Positions 55,033 through 64,000 of a DNA stretch of 64,000 nt are shown one piece after another (the first letter of the stretch is position 1; every line of letters begins with the position of its first letter). Origin of the DNA: Dokdonella_A sp963775445 (lineage in GTDB: Bacteria > Pseudomonadota > Gammaproteobacteria > Xanthomonadales > Rhodanobacteraceae). The stretch lies in the NCBI GenBank assembly GCA_963775445.1, contig CAVZIT010000006.1, forward strand, positions 62,001 to 126,000. Direction: 5' to 3'. The notes below the pieces were generated by a model. That model saw nothing but the letters and a program-made list of their open reading frames with translations, made no database searches and was not told the DNA's origin. The position numbers and the translations under genes are program-made.

Positions 55033-55545
55033 TTATCTTCCACCGTCGCTGCGTTTCCCACCGCGCAAGCCGAACAGGATCAGCATGACCGCGCCGACGC
55101 TGATGGCCGAATCGGCGATATTGAAGGTCGGCCATGCCCACTGGTGGTAATACACCTGAATGAAATCCGTGACCTGACCGAACCGCGCGCGATCGATCAG
55201 ATTGCCGAGCGCACCGCCAATGATCAGCGCCACCGGCAGCGCGACGCGCCAGTCCCGGCGCCGCGTTCGTGCCAGCCACAAGATGAGCACTGCGGTCACG
55301 GCGAGCGCAAGCACTGCAAACAGCCAGCGTTGCCAACCGTCGGCGCCTGCGAGGAAGCTGAATGCCGCGCCGCTGTTGAACGCAAGCGTCCAGTTCACGA
55401 ATCCCGGCACGACTGCATGCGCGACGTGGAGTTGCAACGTCGCGAGCGCGATCGCCTTGGTCGCCTGATCGACCGCGATGACGAACACGGAAAGGATCAG
55501 CCAGATCAGGGCACTTAGTTTCCCGGAAACGCCAAGGTCATTCAT
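55033..55545 (-). CDS. lspA: Lipoprotein signal peptidase (signal peptidase II)
   Basis: LspA removes signal peptides from lipid-modified prolipoproteins in the inner membrane. The 170-residue protein has four helices and the catalytic aspartates Asp118 (GNLIDRARFG) and Asp145 (FNIADSAI), plus the conserved NSGAAFSFLA. The ATG at 55545 is used because the upstream frame runs into the tandem repeat array. It lies downstream of ileS, as in many gammaproteobacteria, but the array of more than 800 bases separates them. Confidence 0.94.
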   Translation of the reverse strand: MNDLGVSGKLSALIWLILSVFVIAVDQATKAIALATLQLHVAHAVVPGFVNWTLAFNSGAAFSFLAGADGWQRWLFAVLALAVTAVLILWLARTRRRDWRVALPVALIIGGALGNLIDRARFGQVTDFIQVYYHQWAWPTFNIADSAISVGAVMLILFGLRGGKRSDGGR

Positions 55546-55572
55546 TTGCGGACCTGATTTTGAGTCAAACCC

Positions 55573-56461
55573 AAGTTGGGAAATATCCGTTCGTGTTCGG
55601 CGTAGCTTGCACAAGCAAGCGAAGTCGAAGCACCCGGCGCACCGATACCCTTCGACTTCGGCACTGCGCGCCTACGCTCAGGGCGAACGGCAGGCACGCC
55701 GTATCCCAGTTGAGAGATATCCGTTCGTGCTGAGCGTAGCTTGCACAAGCAAGCGAAGTCGAAGCACCTCGCGCCCCGATGCCCTTCGACTTCGGCGCTG
55801 CGCGCCTACGCTCAGGGCGAACGGCAGGCACGCCGTATCCCAGTTGAGAGATATCCGTTCGTGCTGAGCGTAGCTTGCACAAGCAAGCGAAGTCGAAGCA
55901 CCTCGCGCCCCGATGCCCTTCGACTTCGGCGCTGCGCGCCTACGCTCAGGGCGAACGGCAGGCACGCCGTATCCCAGTTGAGAGATATCCGTTCGTGCTG
56001 AGCGTAGCTTGCACAAGCAAGCGAAGTCGAAGCACCCGGCGCACCGATACCCTTCGACTTCGGCACTGCGCGCCTACGCTCAGGGCGAACGGCAGGCACG
56101 CCGTATCCCAGTTGAGAGATATCCGTTCGTGCTGAGCGTAGCTTGCACAAGCAAGCGAAGTCGAAGCACCTCGCGCCCCGATGCCCTTCGACTTCGGCGC
56201 TGCGCGCCTACGCTCAGGGTGAACGGCAGGCACGCCGTATCCCAGTTGAGAGATATCCGTTCGTGCTGAGCGTAGCTTGCACAAGCAAGCGAAGTCGAAG
56301 CACCTCGCGCCCCGATGCCCTTCGACTTCGGCGCTGCGCGCCTACGCTCAGGGTGAACGGCAGGTACACCAGTTGGGAGATATCCGAGCGAATGGTGGGC
56401 ACGCCGCACCTCAGTTGAGAGACACCCGAGCGAACGGTGGGACCCCGCATCCCAGTTGAAA
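55573..56461. repeat. 134-bp tandem repeat array between ileS and lspA
   Basis: Six units of 134 bp run head to tail from about 55573 to 56386, followed by shorter degenerate units up to the ileS stop. Each unit has an inverted pair (CGTTCGTGCTGAGCGTAG against CTACGCTCAGGGCGAACG; GCGAAGTCGAAG against CTTCGACTTCGG) and a linker with CAGGCACGCCGTATCCCAG. Units 1 and 4 share CACCCGGCGCACCGATACCC and TTCGGCACTG; units 2, 3, 5 and 6 share CACCTCGCGCCCCGATGCCC and TTCGGCGCTG. The order is therefore ABBABB. Confidence 0.92.
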
Positions 56462-56468
56462 GGTGTGT

Positions 56469-59415
56469 TCAAAACCAGCACCGGTTTTCGCCCGGTCCCT
56501 CGATATTTTCGATGCAGCGGCCACAGATTTCCGGATGTTCGACGTGCGCGCCGACATCGGGACGGTAATGCCAGCAGCGGATGCATTTCTTCGCCTTGCT
56601 CGGTGCGGCGGAAATCCATGCTTCGGTCCCTTCAATCTCCACGCGCGCTGCCTCGTCGGGCTTCACCGCAATATCCTCGAGCGCAAGTTCGGAGGTGATG
56701 AAGAAGAAGCGCAATTCCGCGGCGAATGCTTCGAATCGCGCGCGCGTCGGCCCGTCCGAAAACACGGTCATATCGGCCTGCAAGGAAGCGCCGATGTCAC
56801 CCACGCCGCGCATCCCTTCGAGCAGTTTCGATGCCGCCCCGCGGATCGCGAGCAGATCGGTCCAGAAGCGACGCTGCTCGGGCGTCGCCTGAGGCGTTGC
56901 GAGTCCGTCGTACCAGGTCTCGAACAGTACCGAGGCCCCGCGCTCGCTGATGCGGCTTCGGTCGATACCCGTGCCGCGCGGCATCGCTTGCCAGATCTCC
57001 TCTGCGGTGAAACTCAGTATCGGCGCAAGCCAGCGCACCAGCGATTCGAGAATCCGGAACATCGCGCTCTGCGCGGATCGCCTCCCGCGGCTGTTTGCCG
57101 GCATCGTGTAAAGCCGGTCCTTGGTGATGTCGAGGTACAGCGAGCCCATCTCGTTGGTGCAGAAGTTCTGTACGCGCTGCGCGATTTCGGGAAAATCGTA
57201 ACGTCCGTATGCCGCGATGACCGCCTGCTGCACATCGGCCGCTTGCTGGACTGCCCATTGATCGAGCAGCAGGCAATCGTCGACTGCCAGCAGATGCGTT
57301 GCCGGATCGAAGCCATCAAGGTTGCCGAGGAGGAAACGCGCCGTGTTGCGGATGCGCCGGTACGCGTCCGCCACGCGTTTGAGAATCTCGTCCGACAGCG
57401 CCATTTCGTTGCGGTAGTCGGCGGACGCGATCCACAGGCGCAGGATGTCCGCGCCGTAGGTCTTCATGACGTCCTGCGGCTCGATGCCATTGCCGAGCGA
57501 CTTGGACATCTTGCGTCCCTGCGCATCGACCGTGAACCCGTGCGTCAAAACTTCGTCGAACGGCGCGTGGCCGTGCATCGCGCAGGACGTGACGAGGGAT
57601 GAATTGAACCAGCCGCGATGCTGGTCGGAACCTTCGAGATAAATCACCTTGTCGCCTGGCGCGCGCGCGAGTTCCGCGCGCTGGTCGAGCACGCAAAAGT
57701 GCGAAGTGCCCGAATCGAACCAGACATCGAGAATGTCGGTGACCTTTTCGTATTCGGCCGACTCTTCACCGAGCAGACTCGTGCGGATCGAGCGCATACC
57801 ACGCATCGACACCGTCCTGCTCGACCCGCGTTGCGACTTGCCCGAGCAATTCGACGCTGCGCGGATGCGGCTCGTGCGTCAGCTTGTGGATGAACAAAGC
57901 GATCGGCACGCCCCAGGTGCGTTGGCGCGAGATGCACCAGTCCGGGCGTCCTTCCACCATGCCGGCGATACGCTCCTCGCCCCAGGCCGGATAAAACGTC
58001 ACGTCGTCGCGAATCGCCTTCAGTGCGGACTCGCGCAGGCCCGCGCGATCCATGCTGATAAACCATTGTGGAGTCGTACGGAACGCGATCGGCGTGCGAT
58101 GCCGCCAGCAATGCGGATAGCTGTGGGTGATGGTTTCGGCAGCGAGCAATATTCCGCGCTCGCGCAGCACAGCGATAATCGCCTCGTTGGCTTTCCAGAT
58201 GTGCTGGCCCTCGAACAGCGGCGTTTCCGGAAGATAAACGCCGTTGGGCCCGACTGGGTTGAGCACATGCGCCGGCGTGTTCGCGACCAGTCCGTACTGC
58301 TGACCAACCGCAAAGTCCTCGACACCGTGGCCCGGCGCTGTGTGCACGGCGCCGGTGCCCTCCTCCGCCGAGACGTGATCGCCGAGGATGAGCGGAATCT
58401 CGCGGTCGTAAAACGGATGGCGCAAACTGAGCGGCGTTTGCCCCCTTCCGCCTTCGGCACCTTCCCGCGCTTGCGGGGGAAGGACTGCAACGGCGCTACC
58501 CTTCGCGTGACCCACCACGTTGACGTGCTCGATGCCGTAGCGTGCCGATGCTCTGTGCGCCAGCGCCTCTGCTATTACCAGCAGCACGCGCTTGCCGCCG
58601 CGCGGCGGCGCTTCGACCAGCACGTAATCGAGTTCGGGGCCGAGAGTGACCGCCAGACTCGCCGGCAAGGTCCATGGCGTCGTCGTCCAGATCGGGACCG
58701 CGACAATGGCGTCCTCGTCGATCGTCGCGCCGAATTTCGCGGCGAGAGCCTTCGGTTCGATCGCATCGTAGGCGACGTCGATCGCCGGCGACTGCTTGTC
58801 CTGATACTCGATCTCCGCCTCGGCCAGCGCCGAAGCGCAATCGAAACACCAGTACACCGGTTTGAAGCCGCGCAACACATGGCCATTCGCATAGACGCCG
58901 GCCAGCGCACGCAGCACGTCCGCCTCGTAGCCGAGGTCCATGGTGCGGTACGGATTCTCCCAGTCGCCGAGCACGCCGAGCCGCTTGAAGTCGCGGCGCT
59001 GGAGGTCGATCTGTTTTTCAGCGTATTCGCGACACAATTTGCGAAATGCTGGCGCGTCGACTTTCTGTCCGACCTTTCCGACCTTCTTCTCGACCGCAAT
59101 TTCGATCGGCAGGCCATGGCAGTCCCAGCCCGGCACGTACGGCGAGCGGAACCCCGCCAGCAGTTTGGACTTGACCACGATGTCCTTGAGGATCTTGTTG
59201 ACCGCGTGGCCAAGGTGGATCGCACCGTTCGCATAGGGCGGTCCATCGTGGAGGATGAAGGCGTGCGCCCGCTCGTTCGTGCGCTGCTGGATTTCGGCGT
59301 AACGATGTGTCGCCTCCCAGTCCGCCAGCATTCCGGGTTCGCGCGTTGCCAGATCCGCCTTCATCGCGAAGGTCGTTTTCGGCAGATTGATCGTGGATTT
59401 GTAGTCGACGGGCAT
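56469..59415 (-). CDS. ileS: Isoleucyl-tRNA synthetase, frameshifted as given
   Basis: This class I synthetase charges tRNA-Ile. The first part has the HIGH-type motif in DGPPYANGAIHLGHAVNKIL, the editing domain (TTTPWTLPASLAVTLGP) and RTWGVPIALFIHK. The second part has WFDSGTSHFCVL, KMSKSLGNG and a C-terminal zinc-binding region (KCIRCWHYRPDVGAH, CGRCIENIEG). The frame changes by one base near 57782, where DAWYALDP should run into SLLGEESAEYEKVTD. The corrected protein is about 981 residues. An essential gene is unlikely to be broken, so the shift is probably a sequence error. It lies between ribF and lspA. Confidence 0.92.
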
Positions 59416-59491
59416 TCGTGGTCAGCGCGCAATTGGAGTGAAAAGCGTATCAACAAGGGATCATCCCGGCGAATGCCGGGATCCAGCGACA

Positions 59492-60505
59492 TTACCGGGC
59501 GTGGCGCTGCATCGCCGCCCGTTCCGATCCGGAATGATCGTACTGCGATGATGTTCCGGTCGCCTGCAGAAGGCGACGTGCCTGCACTGCATCCTGTTCC
59601 ATCTGCACGCGCAAGGCGTCGAGATCGGCAAATTTTTCCTCGTCGCGCAACTTGGCGACGAATTCGACATCCATGCGTCGTCCATACAGATCGCCATCGA
59701 AATCGAACAGGTGCGCTTCGAGTATCGGTACGTCACGCGTCGAATCGGCATCGGACTCGATGGTTGGACGCACGCCGAGACTCGCCACGCCCGCTCGCTC
59801 GTTCCGGCCAACGCCATGCACACGCACCGCGAAGATCCCGGCGAGCGGCGCCACGCGAGCGCCAAGCAGGATGTTGGCCGTCGGATAGCCGAGCCGGTGA
59901 CCCAGTCGCCGCCCGCGCACCACGTGGCCGCCGATCGCAAAACGTCGCCCGAGTCCGCGCGCTGCCGCATCGAAATCGCCGGCTGCGAGCTGTGACCGGA
60001 TCGCGCTGCTGCTGACGCGCGCGCCTTCGACTTCGATGGTTGGCAATACCTCGACGCGGAAATCGCGATCGTGGGCTGCTTCGCGCAAGCTCGCCACATC
60101 GCCACGCCGCGCATGACCGAAGCGAAAATCGGCACCTACCCAGATCTCGCGCGCCGCGCACCGCTCGACGATGACACGTTCGATGAATTCGTTTGCCGGC
60201 ATCGCCGCGAGCCGTGCGTCGAATCGCAATAGCAGGAGGCGCTCGATGCCGGCAGCCGCGATCAACTCGATCTTCTCGCGCACGCTTCCGAGACGCGGCA
60301 AGGGCGCGCCACGCGAGAAATACGCTCGCGGAATCGGCTCGAAGCTGATCGCCACGGGCGTCAGGCCGAGTTCGGTCGCACGCTCGTGCACGCGCGTCAG
60401 GACAGCGCGATGGCCAAGGTGCACGCCATCGAATGCTCCGATGCACAACACGCTGCCGCCGGACGCCAGGCACGGCCCGGCGAGATCCCGGAAAACGCGA
60501 TTCAT
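59492..60505 (-). CDS. ribF: Bifunctional riboflavin kinase/FAD synthetase
   Basis: RibF phosphorylates riboflavin to FMN and adenylates it to FAD. The N-terminal nucleotidyltransferase domain has CIGAFDGVHLGHRAVL and VGADFRFGHARRGD, and the C-terminal flavokinase domain has LGHRLGYPTANILLG and the conserved SLGVRPT and EAHLFDFDGDLYG. The length of 337 is slightly above E. coli's 313. The ATG at 60505 (MNRVFRDLAG) is chosen because the upstream frame is repeat sequence. It precedes ileS as in many gammaproteobacteria. Confidence 0.94.
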   Translation of the reverse strand: MNRVFRDLAGPCLASGGSVLCIGAFDGVHLGHRAVLTRVHERATELGLTPVAISFEPIPRAYFSRGAPLPRLGSVREKIELIAAAGIERLLLLRFDARLAAMPANEFIERVIVERCAAREIWVGADFRFGHARRGDVASLREAAHDRDFRVEVLPTIEVEGARVSSSAIRSQLAAGDFDAAARGLGRRFAIGGHVVRGRRLGHRLGYPTANILLGARVAPLAGIFAVRVHGVGRNERAGVASLGVRPTIESDADSTRDVPILEAHLFDFDGDLYGRRMDVEFVAKLRDEEKFADLDALRVQMEQDAVQARRLLQATGTSSQYDHSGSERAAMQRHAR

Positions 60506-60564
60506 CGACGCGAGTATAGCGGCAGGGTCATTGAGCCGACACGAATGATCAACTGATTCGCGTT

Positions 60565-61112
60565 CCTCCCGAGCGTAGCGCCCACTGCACCGTTCACCCT
60601 GAGCGCAGCGCCCACCTGCGCCGTTCACCCTGAGCGCAGCGCCCACCTGCGCCGTTCACCCTGAGCGTGGCCCACTGCACCGTTCACCCTGAGCGTAGCG
60701 CCCACTGCGCCGTTCACCCTGAGCGTAGCGCCGAAGGCGCGGAGTCGAAGGGCCGACCTCGCGCGGCGGGCCGTCCTCATCCGCCTGCGGCACCCTCTCC
60801 CGCCAGCAGGAGAAGCAACAGCAATCTCGCTTCCCCCGTGAGCGTGGCACCCCACGCCGTTCACCCTGAGCGTGGCGCCCACCTGCGCCGTTCACCCTGA
60901 GCGTAGCGCCGAAGGCGCGGAGTCGAAGGGCCGGCCTCGCGCGGCGGGCCGTCCTCATCCGCCTGCGGCACCCTCTCCCGCCAGCGGAGGAGGGACAGCA
61001 ATCTCGCTTCCCCCGTGAGCGTGGCACCCCACGCCGTTCACCCTGAGCGTGGCGCCCACCTGCGCCGTTCACCCTGAGCGTAGCGCCGAAGGCGCGAAGT
61101 CGAAGGGCGCTT
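60565..61112. repeat. Field of short and ~178-bp repeats upstream of ribF
   Basis: Many copies of GTTCACCCTGAGCGTAGCG or close variants are spaced 30-40 bases apart, several with CCCACCTGCGCC linkers. A larger unit of about 178 bp, beginning GTTCACCCTGAGCGTAGCG and CCGAAGGCGCGGAGTCGAAG and running through a CTCTCCCGCCAGC stretch, is present twice (about 60712 and 60890), with the start of a third at 61068. This explains nearly all of the gap 60506-61155. Confidence 0.85.
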
Positions 61113-61155
61113 CGAAGTCCTCAATCAGCGCGAGGAAATCAGGTTTGCCGACGCC

Positions 61156-62415
61156 CTACGACGGAAGGCGCCGGATGCGCGCACCGAGTCCACCGAGTTT
61201 TTCTTCGATATTCTCGTAGCCGCGATCGATGTGGTAGATGCGATCGACCACGGTGTCGCCGCCGGCAACGAGTCCGGCCAGCACCAGCGATGCCGAGGCG
61301 CGCAGGTCGGTTGCCATGAGCGGTGCGCCCGAAATGTTTGCGACTCCCTGGATTACCGCGCAATTCCCTTCCAGCCGGATGTCAGCGCCGAGCCGCTGCA
61401 ATTCGTGCGCATGCATGAAGCGGTTTTCGAAGACGGTTTCAGTGATCACGCCGGTGCCTTCGGCGACGCAGTTGAGCGCGCTGAACTGCGCCTGCATGTC
61501 GGTCGGGAAAGCCGGGTACGGCGCAGTGGTTACATCGACCGCGCGTGGGCGGCGCCCGCCCATGTCGAGTTCGATCCAGTCCTCGCCGGTATTGAGATGG
61601 GCGCCGGCATCCTCGAGCTTGCTGAGCACCGCATCGAGCGTCTTGGGTCGCGCATGCTTTGCGGTCACGCGTCCACCCGTGATTGCGGCAGCGACCAGAA
61701 AGGTCCCGGTTTCGATGCGGTCGGGCAACACGTCGTAACTGGTACCCGACAGGTTGTCCACGCCGTCGATCACCAGGGTGGCCGTGCCGGCTCCGTGAAT
61801 CTTCGCGCCCATCGCGTTGAGGCAATTGGCCAGATCGACGACTTCCGGCTCCATCGCCGCGTTCTCGATGACGGTCGTCCCCGAAGCGAGCGCAGCCGCC
61901 ATCATGATGTTCTCGGTGCCGGTGACCGTGACCAGATCCAGATTGATGCGCGTGCCCTTGAGGCGTTTCGCGCGCGCCTTTATGTAACCGTTCTCGACGC
62001 TGACCTCGGCGCCAAGCGCCTGCAGGCCGCGAATATGGAGGTTCACCGGTCGGGATCCGATCGCACAACCGCCCGGCAAAGAGACATCGGCCTCGCCGAA
62101 ACGCGCGACCAGCGGTCCGAGAACCAGGATCGACGCGCGCATGGTCTTGACCAGATCGTATGGCGCGAAATAACGATTGGCGGTGCGCGGGTCGACGTGA
62201 ATTCGCATGCGCTCGTCGAGCACGAGCTGCACGCCCATCTGGCCGAGCAACTCCATGGTCGTCGTGACATCGTGCAGATGCGGCACGTTACCGATCGTGA
62301 CCGGTCCGTCGGCCAGCAGGCAGGCGGCGAGAATCGGCAGCACCGCGTTCTTCGCACCGGAGATGCGCACATCGCCGTTCAGCGGCACGCCACCATTGAT
62401 GATGATCTTGGCCAT
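61156..62415 (-). CDS. murA: UDP-N-acetylglucosamine 1-carboxyvinyltransferase
   Basis: MurA transfers enolpyruvate to UDP-GlcNAc, the first committed step of peptidoglycan synthesis in the cytoplasm, and is the fosfomycin target. The catalytic Cys117 is in SLPGGCAIGSRPVNLHI, so the enzyme has the fosfomycin-sensitive type of site. Lys22 in RISGAKNAVLPIL and the ending DRIYHIDRGYENIEEKLGGL are conserved. The length of 419 residues equals that of E. coli. It lies 68 bases downstream of ibaG on the same strand. Confidence 0.96.
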   Translation of the reverse strand: MAKIIINGGVPLNGDVRISGAKNAVLPILAACLLADGPVTIGNVPHLHDVTTTMELLGQMGVQLVLDERMRIHVDPRTANRYFAPYDLVKTMRASILVLGPLVARFGEADVSLPGGCAIGSRPVNLHIRGLQALGAEVSVENGYIKARAKRLKGTRINLDLVTVTGTENIMMAAALASGTTVIENAAMEPEVVDLANCLNAMGAKIHGAGTATLVIDGVDNLSGTSYDVLPDRIETGTFLVAAAITGGRVTAKHARPKTLDAVLSKLEDAGAHLNTGEDWIELDMGGRRPRAVDVTTAPYPAFPTDMQAQFSALNCVAEGTGVITETVFENRFMHAHELQRLGADIRLEGNCAVIQGVANISGAPLMATDLRASASLVLAGLVAGGDTVVDRIYHIDRGYENIEEKLGGLGARIRRLPS

Positions 62416-62483
62416 ATGATTCTGGATTCCGGTTCAGGGATTGGGCAGCGCCTGGTTATCGGCAGGCACCTGCTGATGATTCC

Positions 62484-62729
62484 CTAGTCCCCAGCCCCGG
62501 CTCCCGCTTCTTCCGGCGTCATGGCACGCAATGAGAGCGCGTGGATCGCACCGCCCATCAAATCGCCGAGCGTTGCATACACCATGCGGTGCCGCGCGAG
62601 CGGCAGTTTGCCGGCGAATGCTGGACAGATCACGACGGCCTCGAAATGGACGCCATCCGCACCGTGGACATCTGCCTTGGCGTCGGCAAGCCCATTTTCG
62701 ATAAGCTGTTGTATGGCCTTGGAATCCAT
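62484..62729 (-). CDS. ibaG: BolA-family protein IbaG
   Basis: The 81-residue protein is a BolA/IbaG-type factor that binds iron-sulfur clusters together with monothiol glutaredoxins. The class II KH-like fold shows DVHGADGVHFEAVVICPAF and the conserved RHRMVYATLGDLMGGAIHAL with its histidine ligand. The Cys in VICPAF is in the variable loop. ibaG directly before murA is the E. coli arrangement too, and the two are probably cotranscribed. Confidence 0.9.
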   Translation of the reverse strand: MDSKAIQQLIENGLADAKADVHGADGVHFEAVVICPAFAGKLPLARHRMVYATLGDLMGGAIHALSLRAMTPEEAGAGAGD

Positions 62730-62940
62730 GATCTACCCGATATTGTGCGGCCCGGCTGCAACGATCGATGCCTTGCGTGCGTCCTGAAGCTTACGCACCA
62801 GCGCAATCGCGACCTTGCGGATACAATGCTCGCGAGAATGGTACTCAATATCCGTCGCTCGCAAAAACCACGAAGTTGACGAGCCCTGATCGATGGCGCA
62901 ACCCGGGATCCGCAATGTCCTGTCCGAAGGCCGAATCGCC

Positions 62941-63963
62941 ATGAGCGTCCAACCCCTCGACGCCATCCTGCCCCTCGCCAATCCGCTGCTGGATGAGAAA
63001 GCGCTGCGGCGCAGCGCCCACGACGTCATCGACACCGAGGCGCGCGCCATCGACATCTTGCATGATCGCATTGATCAGAGTTTCCTGCGCGCGTGCCAGC
63101 TCATGTTCGAATGCCGGGGACGCGTGGTCGTCTCGGGGATGGGCAAATCCGGACATGTGGCGCGCAAGGTGGCCGCGACGCTCGCGTCGACCGGAACACC
63201 CGCGTTCTTCGTCCATCCCGCCGAGGCCAGCCACGGCGATCTCGGCATGATCACACAAAAGGATGTCGTGCTCGCCATGTCGAACTCGGGCGAAACCGAC
63301 GAGCTCTTGACCATCCTGCCGCTGATCCGCCGCCAGGCCATTCCGCTGATTGTCATGACCGGCAAGGCCGCTTCGTCGCTCGCACGCATTGCCGACGTGC
63401 ATCTGGATGTCAGCGTACCGGCCGAAGCGTGTCCGCTCGGATTGGCGCCGACGGCAAGCACGACGGCTGCGCTGGTGATGGGCGATGCGCTCGCGATCGC
63501 GCTGCTCGAAGCGCGCGGTTTCACCGCCGAGGATTTTGCCCGCTCGCACCCGGCCGGCATGCTCGGACGGCAACTGTTGCTGCGCATCAGCGACATCATG
63601 CATGTCGGGGAGGAGATACCGACCATCGGCCCGGGGGCCAGCCTGAGCGAGGCATTGTTCGAGATGACACGCAAGGGCCTTGGCATGACCGCGATCGTCG
63701 ATGACGAACGGCGCATCGAAGGCGTATTCACCGATGGCGACTTGCGCCGCGCCGTGGACGATGGTGCGATCGACTTGCGCAAGACGCCGGTAACTCAGCT
63801 GATGACGCGCGGTGCGAAGACGATCGCCGCCGAAAAGCTCGCCGTCGAAGCCGCGCGCATGATGGAAGCGCACAAGATCCATGCGCTGCTCGTGGTGGGC
63901 GAAGACAAACGCGTCGTCGGGGCACTCAATATTCATGATCTGCTGCGCGCGCGGGTGGTTTGA
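62941..63963 (+). CDS. kdsD: Arabinose-5-phosphate isomerase
   Basis: KdsD converts ribulose-5-phosphate to arabinose-5-phosphate for Kdo in lipopolysaccharide. Residues ~40-180 form the SIS domain (GRVVVSGMGKSGHVARKVAA, STGTPAFFVHPAEASHGDLG, MSNSGETDELLTILP), and two CBS domains follow (ISDIMHVGEEIPTIGPG and VTQLMTRGAKTIAAEKLAVE). The 340 residues are slightly longer than the E. coli protein at the N-terminus. The ATG at 62941 (MSVQPLDAI) has GAAGG upstream; 62893 is an in-frame alternative. It is divergent from ibaG-murA. Confidence 0.94.
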   Translation: MSVQPLDAILPLANPLLDEKALRRSAHDVIDTEARAIDILHDRIDQSFLRACQLMFECRGRVVVSGMGKSGHVARKVAATLASTGTPAFFVHPAEASHGDLGMITQKDVVLAMSNSGETDELLTILPLIRRQAIPLIVMTGKAASSLARIADVHLDVSVPAEACPLGLAPTASTTAALVMGDALAIALLEARGFTAEDFARSHPAGMLGRQLLLRISDIMHVGEEIPTIGPGASLSEALFEMTRKGLGMTAIVDDERRIEGVFTDGDLRRAVDDGAIDLRKTPVTQLMTRGAKTIAAEKLAVEAARMMEAHKIHALLVVGEDKRVVGALNIHDLLRARVV

Positions 63964-64000
63964 GAGGCGAAGGGCGAAGGGCTGAGGGCTGAAGTCAACC

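Noticed and set aside
55573..56461. Tandem array read as a CRISPR or as repeated small genes
   Set aside because: Units are contiguous 134-bp near-identical sequences without unique spacers and no cas genes are near. The small frames starting MHKQAKSKH or MCKLRSARTD are translations of the repeat.
57770..57800. Programmed frameshift in ileS
   Set aside because: No slippery heptamer with a downstream structure is visible, and such a mechanism is not known for ileS. A consensus error is simpler.
57649..60015. Plus-strand frame of 788 codons across ileS and ribF
   Set aside because: It lies opposite conserved domains of two housekeeping enzymes and shows no motif; it is a by-product of high GC.

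Overview
The window reads as a contiguous chromosomal segment of a GC-rich gammaproteobacterium, most likely from the Xanthomonadales (Rhodanobacteraceae/Dokdonella-like). The best evidence is the block ribF-ileS-lspA-ispH-fimT-pilV-pilW-pilX-pilY1-pilE, the arrangement known from Xanthomonadales and Pseudomonas, together with ibaG-murA next to kdsD and a cydP-cydA-cydB-cydX oxidase operon. The taxonomic call is inference. There are no phage genes, insertion sequences or CRISPR arrays.

Layout. 0-9 kb: end of a glutathione S-transferase gene, hutH, hisS, tRNA-Pro, a PIG-L deacetylase, a glycine-zipper envelope protein, cysS-sufE and a cupin. 9-25 kb: OPT transporter, an SDR that resembles dihydropteridine reductase, mgtE, two methyltransferases, a periplasmic cyclophilin, an EF-hand protein, an EamA transporter, a Gly/Tyr-rich exported protein, rlmKL, a small hydrolase and a GH15 glucosidase. 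Remnants of decayed genes lie between these: the tail of an M13 peptidase, a Coa1-like tail, and the two ends of an HlyD/ABC-2 exporter operon.

25.4-33 kb is a sulfide-response unit. A BigR/SqrR-type ArsR repressor with two Cys is divergent from sulfide:quinone oxidoreductase, a DUF2892 membrane protein, a DUF302 protein, a complete RND efflux pair and a Crp/Fnr regulator. An AT-rich inverted repeat lies in the shared promoter region.

33-44.3 kb looks like a low-oxygen energy module. On the minus strand it has phosphoketolase, a SpoIIAA-like protein, an APC permease, a MaoC-phosphotransacetylase fusion, acetate kinase and a zinc alcohol dehydrogenase. On the plus strand it has cytochrome bd. 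A perfect FNR/ANR box with -10-like hexamers on both sides lies between the two transcription units. Phosphoketolase would make acetyl-phosphate, which acetate kinase turns into ATP and acetate and Pta into acetyl-CoA, while cytochrome bd supports respiration at low oxygen.

44.3-64 kb: tRNA-Val and tRNA-Thr, several repeat families, the type IV minor pilin cluster, ispH, lspA, a tandem array of about 134-bp units in the order ABBABB, ileS, ribF, another repeat field, murA-ibaG and kdsD.

Caution on sequence quality: ileS, an essential gene, carries a single frameshift. pilV, pilW, pilY1 and the crp-like gene also carry one-base shifts, several of them in short homopolymers. Consensus indel errors explain this better than gene decay, so these genes are annotated as single interrupted genes.
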